Shown here: positions 1 through 4,462 of the stretch, piece after piece
Position numbering within the stretch: position 1 is the stretch's first letter
How the letters are laid out: every line of letters begins with the position of its first letter
Origin: Lentisphaeria bacterium
GTDB lineage: Bacteria; Verrucomicrobiota; Lentisphaeria; Oligosphaerales; Oligosphaeraceae
Reading direction: 5' to 3'
DNA length: 5,608 nt
Assembly (NCBI GenBank): GCA_016287975.1
Contig: JAEEXV010000088.1
Span: 1-5,608, forward strand
The notes under the pieces: generated by a model
Databases searched by the model: none
Seen by the model: only the letters and a program-made list of their open reading frames with translations
Told to the model about the DNA's origin: nothing
Translations under genes and position numbers: made by a program

Positions 1-8
1 GCGCCCTT

Positions 9-51
9 CCAGGGGTTCCGCTCGCCGCTTCGCGGCTCGCTCCACCCCTGG
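9..51. repeat. symmetric palindromic intergenic repeat (REP-like), hairpin 1
   Basis: This is an almost perfectly mirror-symmetric hairpin in a gene-free stretch. CCAGGGGT (9-16) pairs with ACCCCTGG (44-51). Inside it lie a TCC/TCC internal loop, a GC/GC pair step, a TC/TC internal loop, and GCCGC (24-28) pairing with GCGGC (32-36) around a TTC loop. The matching internal loops on both arms are typical of REP/BIME-like dispersed elements. No coding signal overlaps it. From memory, similar 'GGGGTTCCGCTCG...' elements are common between genes in planctomycete and lentisphaere genomes, but copy number cannot be checked from one window. Confidence 0.65.
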
Positions 52-63
52 CTATGCACCGAC

Positions 64-79
64 GCCCCCTTGCGGGGGC
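64..79. repeat. short GC hairpin, second module of the palindromic repeat
   Basis: GCCCCC (64-69) pairs with GGGGGC (74-79) around a TTGC loop. It lies 12 nt after hairpin 1 and probably belongs to the same composite element. Neither side has a clear T tract (TTCCC on the right; TCGG reading leftwards on the other strand), so a terminator role is not supported. Confidence 0.55.
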
Positions 80-89
80 TTCCCTGGGC

Positions 90-127
90 GGGAATGCCGC
101 GTTTCTCCACGGTGGCCGCGCATTCCC
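90..127. repeat. imperfect inverted repeat, third module
   Basis: GGGAATG (90-96) pairs with CATTCCC (121-127). After one bulged C (97), CGCG (98-101) pairs with CGCG (117-120), leaving a 15-nt loop. Read on the minus strand, this module resembles the hairpin repeat at 1123-1149: both share GCGGCCAC, then GGAG, then CG-GGC and TCCCG in the same order. The two may be diverged members of one dispersed family. Confidence 0.45.
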
Positions 128-158
128 AGATTTCACGAAGTCGCCTTGCTTCCAGAAA

Positions 159-175
159 GGGCGGTTTTACCGCCC
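159..175 (-). terminator. possible intrinsic terminator of the pseudopilin gene
   Basis: GGGCGGT (159-165) pairs perfectly with ACCGCCC (169-175) around a 3-nt loop. On the minus strand the stem is followed by TTTC, a short T tract, and on the plus strand by CCCTT. Orientation and position, about 90 nt past the minus-strand stop codon, make it a candidate 3' end for the pseudopilin transcript. The T tract is short, so it may only stabilise the RNA end. Confidence 0.45.
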
Positions 176-225
176 CCCTTGGGGAATATAGCCTTGCAAA
201 TAAACTGAATGATGACGGATTTCCA

Positions 226-249
226 GCCGCCGCCAAGACGGGCGGCGGC
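226..249 (-). terminator. 9-bp GC hairpin just downstream of the pseudopilin stop
   Basis: GCCGCCGCC (226-234) pairs perfectly with GGCGGCGGC (241-249) around a 6-nt loop. It begins 14 nt after the minus-strand stop codon at 264-266. The stem is very stable, but on the minus strand it is followed by TGGAAATCC rather than a T tract. It is more likely a 3'-end stabiliser or part of a terminator region than a canonical intrinsic terminator. Its left arm, with the preceding TTCCA, repeats coding sequence at 295-309. Confidence 0.35.
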
Positions 250-263
250 CAGACGCGGCATCT

Positions 264-1010
264 CTACAGTTTCTTCATCCAGAGGTGCGCGGCCTTCCAG
301 CCGCCGCCATCCTCCGCCTTGGTCGGGCGCTTGGTAGAGACGACGTGTCCGTCGACGGCGAGGATATTGAAGGCGCGCTGGTGGTTCGGGTAGTTTGCGA
401 TAATCTGCCCGTCCTGCCAGGAGAGGCCCATGTCGGCGCAGATCTTGCTCGTGGGCTCGGCCGTGGTCAGCCGATTGACCTGGTATTTCGGGAGGTCGTT
501 GCCGAACCAGGACACGCCAGAATCGACCTTGCCGTTGTTCACTTGGTTGAGATTGCTCGTAATCCAGTACATGCAGTAACTCGCGCAACCGTAGATGGGG
601 GTGGTGAGCGAACTCGCGGTGTTGTACTTGTGGAAGAGGTTGTTGCGGTCGGACGGGCACCCCCAGACCTCACGCATATAGACTTGCATCCCCGTGACGT
701 TCCCCATCTTGTAGCCAAGATACGGCCCGAAGTTCTTCAGGCTCGTGCAGTTGTATTCGTTCGCCGTCGAAACGCCCGTGCCCATGGAGGTCTGGTTGCC
801 GCCTGGCTGGTTGCTCGGCAACGGCAACCACCCGTCCTGGTCGGACGAATACATGAAGAAGCCCAGACCCAGCGTCTTCAACTTGCTCGTGCACGCAATC
901 GCCCGCGCCTTCTCACGCGCCTGGCTCAACGCAGGCAACAACATGCTCGCCAGAATCGCAATGATCGCGATGACAACCAACAACTCTATCAGGGTGAATG
1001 ATTTACGCAT
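264..1010 (-). CDS. prepilin-type N-terminal cleavage/methylation domain protein (pseudopilin-like, H-X9-DG type)
   Basis: This 248-residue protein belongs to the type II secretion/type IV pilin-like families that are massively expanded in Lentisphaerae, Verrucomicrobia and Planctomycetes. A short basic leader (MRKS) precedes the prepilin peptidase site and the hydrophobic helix [20 protein letters not shown] (residues 5-24). The Glu at mature position 5 (E9) needed for pilin assembly is present. Residue -1 is Ser rather than the classical Gly. A helical linker ([11 protein letters not shown]) leads into the body, which carries CPSD (118-121) and ends with the H-X9-DG signature (H210...D220-G221). 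The family is exported and membrane-anchored through the N-terminal helix; individual roles are mostly unknown. The ATG at 1010 is fixed by the leader peptide. No Shine-Dalgarno is visible, only an A-rich leader. It is transcribed alone, divergently from the hydrolase operon, from the promoter at 1059-1087. Confidence 0.93.
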   Translation of the reverse strand: MRKSFTLIELLVVIAIIAILASMLLPALSQAREKARAIACTSKLKTLGLGFFMYSSDQDGWLPLPSNQPGGNQTSMGTGVSTANEYNCTSLKNFGPYLGYKMGNVTGMQVYMREVWGCPSDRNNLFHKYNTASSLTTPIYGCASYCMYWITSNLNQVNNGKVDSGVSWFGNDLPKYQVNRLTTAEPTSKICADMGLSWQDGQIIANYPNHQRAFNILAVDGHVVSTKRPTKAEDGGGWKAAHLWMKKL

Positions 1011-1058
1011 GGTTTTCTTGGTTTTTGCTTTGTTCCGAAACGAATTCGCGTTTTAGAT

Positions 1059-1087
1059 ATTATAGCACCTTTATCAAGGATTTCCAA
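1059..1087 (-). promoter_or_regulatory. sigma-70-type promoter of the pseudopilin gene
   Basis: On the minus strand a perfect -10 box TATAAT (1064-1059) lies 17 nt downstream of TTGGAA (1087-1082), which matches the -35 consensus at 4 of 6 bases. The region is AT-rich in an otherwise GC-rich window. A start near 1052 would give a leader of about 40 nt before the ATG at 1010. Spacing, -10 quality and position all agree. Confidence 0.7.
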
Positions 1088-1104
1088 GCCCCACGTCTCT
1101 CATG

Positions 1105-1180
1105 CCGACCATGCCGTGCCAGGCGGCCACGCAGGAGCGTGGCCCTCCCGTTGCCTCACAAGCCAAAACCGACCATGCCG
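1105..1180. repeat. intergenic hairpin flanked by a 12-bp direct repeat
   Basis: CCGACCATGCCG occurs at 1105-1116 and again, identical, at 1169-1180. Between the copies is a perfect hairpin: GGCCACGC (1125-1132), loop AGGA, GCGTGGCC (1137-1144). A GC-rich hairpin bracketed by direct repeats resembles a small mobile or dispersed intergenic element. No ORF with coding character overlaps it. It lies in the 278-nt divergent intergenic region, whose other contents are the minus-strand promoter and the short ORF at 1245-1292. Confidence 0.5.
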
Positions 1181-1244
1181 CCTGACTGGTGTTTTTTGTG
1201 CGCTTGTTCGTGTGCCGTCCAGGCGCGGCGGTTTATATTTGCGC

Positions 1245-1292
1245 ATGGCATATCCGTCTTTTGTGTCCGTCGTCATCCAAGCCGCGCCATGA
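1245..1292 (+). other. 15-codon upstream ORF overlapping the M14 start (possible leader peptide)
   Basis: An ATG at 1245 opens a short frame, MAYPSFVSVVIQAAP, whose TGA stop (1290-1292) overlaps the ATG of the M14-like gene (1289) as ATGA. That is the classic arrangement for translational coupling. The M14 gene has no Shine-Dalgarno, so a coupled upstream ORF would help explain its initiation. A TATATT at 1234-1239 could be a -10 box, but it has no good -35 and would place the transcript start almost on the ATG. Such a short frame can arise by chance, so confidence is low. Confidence 0.2.
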
Positions 1293-2347
1293 CCAGCAAC
1301 ATCCTTCCGCCAGCCGCCTCCCTGCCGCCCTCGGCCCCGCGCCGCATCGAGCACGCCGCGCCGCATCCCGCGTGGTGGCGGGTGCACACCGACCAGATCG
1401 TCTCCGACTGCGCCGCCATCCAGCAGGGGCAGGTCGAGATCATTGCGACGACGCCAGGCGGCTTTCCAGTGATCGCCGTCAGCTACGGTCCCGTGACGCC
1501 GCACCGCGCCGTCAACTGGCCCAGCGCCACGGGGTCGCCGCATCCCGAAGTCTACGCGCAGAACACCCCCGAGGTCATCCTGATCGCGGCGGGCGTCCAC
1601 GCCGAGGAAAGCGAGGGCATCGTCACCGTCAGCAATCTCATCCGCCTCCTGGAGACGGGCGTCGACCACCGCGGCGTCGCGCGGCCGCGCCTGGTCGCTC
1701 TCGCGCGGAAATACCGCCTCGTGCTGCTCCCGTGCGTGAACATGGATGGACGCCGCGTCGCCCCCGAATGCCTGAACGGCTGCACGCCCGCCGACTACGC
1801 CCCCATCAGCACCATCCTCAAGGACGGCAGCCTGCTGCGCTATCCCGCCCTCAAGGAGCACTTCCCGATGCCGATGGACGACATCAGCCAGCTAGGCACC
1901 TACTACAACGCCGACGGCTACAACATCATGCACGACTGCGCGCCAGGGAACTTCCGCACCGCGGAGGCCGCAGGCATCCTGCGCCTCGCCGAGCGCGAGC
2001 GCGCCGACTTCTTCCTGAATCTGCACTCGGGGCACAACATCCCCGACCTGCTCGACGCCTCGGCGCTGTGCTACCCTGGCAACCGCCGCACCCTCCACGC
2101 CATCCGCCGCGAATGGTACGCCAACATGGGGATGGACTTCGTCGAACCAGGCATCGACAAGCAGACCGACCTCAACAACGCCGTCACCATGTGCACTGGC
2201 GCCGCCACCGCCACCTTCGAGTTCGCCGCCCTCAAGCCCGAGCCATTCGAGAACAAGCTCGAATGCGGATACATCCTGCTCGAGACCCTCTTCGACTACG
2301 GCCTGCGGCACAAGCTCTGCGACCGCTCCGCCATCCTCAAAGCCTGA
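1289..2347 (+). CDS. M14-type zinc carboxypeptidase-like protein
   Basis: This 352-residue protein carries the spaced motifs of M14 metallocarboxypeptidases. H104-A-E-E107 (in GVHAEES) fits the HxxE zinc pair, NMDGR (151-155) the NPDG-like substrate-binding turn, H246 (in NLHSGHN) the third zinc ligand, and E311 (in ATATFEFA) the catalytic glutamate. DGYNIMHD (209-216) occupies the place of the usual GVDLNRNF, so the Arg that binds the substrate carboxylate in carboxypeptidase A is not obvious. The substrate may therefore be atypical. No signal peptide is seen, which suggests cytoplasmic action. The frame stays open to 998, but the upstream part is not protein-like and overlaps the opposite promoter. 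The ATG at 1289 is the best start, although it lacks a Shine-Dalgarno. It is first in a probable three-gene operon; the next gene starts at the base after its TGA. Family is fairly sure; substrate unknown. Confidence 0.85.
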   Translation: MTSNILPPAASLPPSAPRRIEHAAPHPAWWRVHTDQIVSDCAAIQQGQVEIIATTPGGFPVIAVSYGPVTPHRAVNWPSATGSPHPEVYAQNTPEVILIAAGVHAEESEGIVTVSNLIRLLETGVDHRGVARPRLVALARKYRLVLLPCVNMDGRRVAPECLNGCTPADYAPISTILKDGSLLRYPALKEHFPMPMDDISQLGTYYNADGYNIMHDCAPGNFRTAEAAGILRLAERERADFFLNLHSGHNIPDLLDASALCYPGNRRTLHAIRREWYANMGMDFVEPGIDKQTDLNNAVTMCTGAATATFEFAALKPEPFENKLECGYILLETLFDYGLRHKLCDRSAILKA

Positions 2348-3088
2348 ATGAGCATCTTCGACGTCAACCTCTGGCTCGGCCGCTGGCCCTTCCGCCCCTC
2401 CCCGCGCGAGGAACTGCCCGCCCTCAAGGCGCATCTGCACCGCCACGGCATCGAAGGCGGCCTCGTGCGCGCCGCCGAGGCCGCCTTCACCGACGACCCC
2501 GCCGAGGAAAACCGACGCCTCTTCGCGCGCCTCGCGGGCGAGACCGCCTTCCTGCCCGCCCCCGTCGCGCACCCGTGCTTCCCCGAGACCTGGCGGACGC
2601 TCCCCGCAGGAGTCCGCGCCGCCGCCCTCTATCCGCAGTTCCAGGACTTCGCCCTCGACGCCCCCGAGACCCTCGCGATGGCGCGCGCGCTCCTGGACCA
2701 GGGCGCCATCCCCCTGGTCGTCGTCCGCGAGGAGGACGAGCGCATCCAGCACAAGCACTGCCTGGTGCCAGGCGTCGCGCCCGAGGCGCTCGACGCCTTC
2801 GCGGACGCCCTCGCACCCGCCCCCGTCGTCGCGCTGGGCGCCATGATCGGCGAGGCGCGCCGCCTCGCCGCGCCGAACCTCCTCGTCGACATCAGTTTCA
2901 CCGAGGCGCCGCCGTCCCTCCCGCCGCTCGTCGCCGACCTCGGCGCCGAACGCCTCCTCTTCGGCAGCCACACCCCCTTCCACTGCACTGGCGCCGCCGT
3001 CGCCAAATGCGACGCGCTCTCCCCCGAAGACCGCGCCCTCGTCACCCGCGACAACGCCAAACGCGTGCTCAGGCTCGGGCTTTTTTAA
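2348..3088 (+). CDS. TIM-barrel amidohydrolase-like protein with degenerate metal site
   Basis: This 246-residue protein resembles the amidohydrolase-2 / metal-dependent hydrolases of TIM-barrel fold. The first strand reads DVNLWLGRWPF (5-15), where canonical members have D-x-H-x-H followed by a similar G-rich turn. Near the end LLFGSHTPFH (203-212) replaces the family's FGSD-x-P, and the closing helix DNAKRVLRL (235-243) matches the usual 'NAxRLLxL'. Both the N-terminal HxH and the C-terminal Asp metal ligands thus look substituted. It could be a non-catalytic relative, use a different metal arrangement, or belong to an uncharacterised subfamily. At about 250 residues it is short for the fold. 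TGA of the M14 gene and this ATG are directly adjacent (TGAATG) with no Shine-Dalgarno, which indicates translation by reinitiation in one operon. The stop codon lies inside a 22-bp palindrome that starts the downstream repeat array. Confidence 0.8.
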   Translation: MSIFDVNLWLGRWPFRPSPREELPALKAHLHRHGIEGGLVRAAEAAFTDDPAEENRRLFARLAGETAFLPAPVAHPCFPETWRTLPAGVRAAALYPQFQDFALDAPETLAMARALLDQGAIPLVVVREEDERIQHKHCLVPGVAPEALDAFADALAPAPVVALGAMIGEARRLAAPNLLVDISFTEAPPSLPPLVADLGAERLLFGSHTPFHCTGAAVAKCDALSPEDRALVTRDNAKRVLRLGLF

Positions 3089-3168
3089 GGGATTAATCCC
3101 TTAAATCCCTTGAATCCCTTTGATCCCTTAAATCCCTTCACTGTCCCTTGAATCCCTTGAATCCCTCC
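3084..3168. repeat. 9-bp tandem repeat array (AATCCCTTN) headed by a perfect palindrome
   Basis: Units with a 9-bp period run from 3095: AATCCCTTA, AATCCCTTG, AATCCCTTT, GATCCCTTA, AATCCCTTC, an 11-bp unit ACTGTCCCTTG (3140-3150), AATCCCTTG, and AATCCCTCC ending at 3168. One inverted unit at the left makes a perfect 22-bp palindrome at 3084-3105 (TTTAAGGGATT and its complement). The palindrome includes the TAA stop of the TIM-barrel gene. The right end forms the first codons of the M20D gene. The unit length is a multiple of three, so expansion keeps frame. It appears to be a simple-sequence expansion or a dispersed spacer element. Confidence 0.85.
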
Positions 3169-4311
3169 CTCCTCCGCCAACTCGCCGACCGCTTCCTCCC
3201 CGAAGCCATCGCCCTTCGCCACGAACTCCACCGCATCCCCGAACTCGCGGGACAGGAGGTGAAAACCTCGCGCCGCCTGCGGGAGGCCCTCGCGCCCCTG
3301 CCGCTGGAGGTGCTCCCGCCGTTCCTGGGCACCGACGTCGTAGCCCTCCTGGGCCGCGGGCGCGGCGGCCGCAACATCACCCTTCGCGCCGACATCGACG
3401 CCCTCCCCGTCCAGGAGCAGCTCCAGAGCGACCACGTCTCCACGCACCCAGGGCGCATGCACGCCTGCGGCCATGACGGCCACGCCGCGATGCTCTACGG
3501 CGCCATCCGCATCCTCTGCGAAGTCAAAGACCAGCTCCCGCCTGGCAGCGTGCGCTTTGTCTTCCAGCCAGGCGAGGAGGTCCAGTGCCTCGCGAAGCCC
3601 CTCGTCGAGGCGGGCGCCCTCCAGAACCCGCCCGCGGACTTCGTCGCCGCGCTGCACGGCTGGCCGAACGTCCCGCACGGCCACATCTCCACGCGGGTCG
3701 GCGCCAACATGGCCGCCGCGGGCTTCTTCCACATCACCATCACAGGCCATGGCGGCCACGGCTCCATGCCCCGCAACGCCAGGAACCCCATCCCCGCCGC
3801 AGGCGAAATCGCCGCCGCACTCTGCACACAGGCGCCCGAGGGCACCGTCTGCACCGTCTGCCATATCGACGGCGGCTCCAACACCAACATCATCCCAGGA
3901 ACCGTCCTCCTCGAAGGAACCACCCGATACCTCGACGAAGCCCTCAAGCCCGCCCTCGACCAGTTCCTCCGCGGCACCGTCAACGACATCTGCGTCCGCG
4001 AAGGACTCGCCGCCGACATCGACTACCGCGTCACCTACCCCGTCACCAACTCCACCGACCTCGGAGTCCAGCTCGCACAAAAGACCGCCCTGGAGTGCCT
4101 CGACGGCGCATTCACCCCCATGCCCCGCTCCTCCATGTCCTCCGAGGATTTCGCTTTCTTCCTCCAGAACGCCCCCGACGGCGTCTTCGCCCACCTCGGC
4201 CTCGGAACGTGCCCGCCCCTCCACAGCCCCACCTTCGAATTCGACGACACCGTCCTCAAAACTGGAATGCTCTACTTCGCGGGACTCGTCTTTGCATTCC
4301 TCCGCTCTTGA
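3148..4311 (+). CDS. M20D family metallo-amidohydrolase (N-acyl-amino acid / N-acetyl-diaminopimelate deacylase type)
   Basis: This 387-residue protein, the usual family length, hydrolyses an amide bond of an N-acylated amino acid or related compound using a dinuclear metal centre. The motifs are complete: LRHELHRIPEL (23-33), LRADIDALPV (79-88), HACGHDGH (105-112, metal ligands C107 and H109), FQPGEE (139-144, E143 catalytic), LHG (H170), GHGGHGSMP (200-208, dimerisation domain His), SSEDFAFF (331-338) and LHSPTFEFDD (358-367, H359). FQPGEE replaces the commoner FQPAEE. No ATG precedes the conserved LRHELHRIPE motif in frame. The frame opens only at 3124, so the start must be TTG at 3148 or 3157, both inside the tandem repeat and without a Shine-Dalgarno; 3148 is chosen as the longer. 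It lies 59 nt after the TIM-barrel gene and is probably cotranscribed. The exact substrate (hippurate-, IAA- or acetyl-DAP-like) cannot be told. Confidence 0.92.
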   Translation: MNPLNPSLLRQLADRFLPEAIALRHELHRIPELAGQEVKTSRRLREALAPLPLEVLPPFLGTDVVALLGRGRGGRNITLRADIDALPVQEQLQSDHVSTHPGRMHACGHDGHAAMLYGAIRILCEVKDQLPPGSVRFVFQPGEEVQCLAKPLVEAGALQNPPADFVAALHGWPNVPHGHISTRVGANMAAAGFFHITITGHGGHGSMPRNARNPIPAAGEIAAALCTQAPEGTVCTVCHIDGGSNTNIIPGTVLLEGTTRYLDEALKPALDQFLRGTVNDICVREGLAADIDYRVTYPVTNSTDLGVQLAQKTALECLDGAFTPMPRSSMSSEDFAFFLQNAPDGVFAHLGLGTCPPLHSPTFEFDDTVLKTGMLYFAGLVFAFLRS

Positions 4312-4335
4312 AAAATCCTCCAGAATTGCTATATT
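4308..4335 (+). promoter_or_regulatory. candidate promoter upstream of the aminotransferase gene
   Basis: TTGAAA (4308-4313, 5 of 6 -35 consensus bases) is followed after 16 nt by TATATT (4330-4335, 5 of 6 -10 bases). A TG one base before the -10 box also makes an extended -10. It overlaps the M20D stop codon. A start near 4342 would give an untranslated leader of about 120 nt before the ATG at 4463, containing the hairpins described below. Confidence 0.55.
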
Positions 4336-4352
4336 GCAACATGGGTTGAAAC

Positions 4353-4388
4353 CGCCCATTGGTTTGCATTGCCCAAAGGCGTTTTTTT
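4353..4388 (+). terminator. intrinsic terminator-like hairpin with T7 tract (operon end or leader attenuator)
   Basis: CGCC (4353-4356) pairs with GGCG (4378-4381). TTGG (4359-4362) pairs with CCAA (4373-4376) inside a small CA/A internal loop. The stem is followed at once by seven T residues (4382-4388). It can end the hydrolase operon 77 nt after the M20D stop. It also lies downstream of the promoter at 4308-4335, so transcripts from there would have to read through it. Alternative pairings ATGGG (4341-4345) with CCCAT (4355-4359), or AAACC (4349-4353) with GGTTT (4361-4365), would disrupt it, as in an attenuator. Confidence 0.5.
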
Positions 4389-4400
4389 CCTCCATCGGCT

Positions 4401-4417
4401 GGGGAGCCGTTCTCCCC
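4401..4417 (+). other. leader hairpin before the aminotransferase gene
   Basis: GGGGAG (4401-4406) pairs perfectly with CTCCCC (4412-4417) around a CCGTT loop, with a possible extra T-G wobble. It sits 45 nt upstream of the start codon and has no following T tract. Role unknown; it may be a structured part of the untranslated leader. I do not recognise a known riboswitch class here. Confidence 0.35.
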
Positions 4418-4443
4418 GTTTCGTTCCCCCATCCTGAACCTGC

Positions 4444-4458
4444 AAGGAGTCTAAAGGA
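4444..4458 (+). promoter_or_regulatory. two Shine-Dalgarno-like sequences deciding the aminotransferase start
   Basis: AAGGAG (4444-4449) lies 13 nt and AAAGGA (4453-4458) 4 nt before the ATG at 4463. Together they support that start. They contrast with the three upstream hydrolase genes, none of which has a recognisable Shine-Dalgarno. Confidence 0.65.
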
Positions 4459-4462
4459 ATCC

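Noticed and set aside
285..1001. Long open frame on the plus strand opposite the pseudopilin gene
   Set aside because: It is the antisense shadow of the 264-1010 gene. Its translation has no recognisable domain, and the minus-strand protein has clear family motifs.
1234..1239. TATATT as -10 box for the hydrolase operon
   Set aside because: No acceptable -35 hexamer lies 15-19 nt upstream and there is no extended -10. The operon promoter remains unlocated.
998..1288. N-terminal extension of the M14-like gene to the ATG at 998
   Set aside because: The extra 97 residues are Arg/Cys/Pro-rich without domain character, and they overlap the pseudopilin start, its promoter and the intergenic repeats.
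1892..2983. 363-codon minus-strand open frame rich in Gly, Glu, Val and Ala
   Set aside because: It is the antisense shadow of the M14-like and TIM-barrel genes, with low-complexity composition and no domain.
3067..3086. Possible terminator at the end of the TIM-barrel gene (GCTC/GGGC stem followed by six T)
   Set aside because: The stem has only four pairs including a wobble, and the T run is still inside the coding sequence. The downstream M20D gene has no promoter of its own, so read-through is expected.
1189..3096. 635-codon Arg/Pro-rich open frame spanning the first two hydrolase genes
   Set aside because: It is an out-of-frame reading of GC-rich genes (the shifted third positions give Arg, Pro and Ala). 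The two overlapped proteins have conserved catalytic or fold motifs.
3095..3168. CRISPR-like array
   Set aside because: Units are 9 bp and contiguous with no spacers, so it is a simple tandem repeat.
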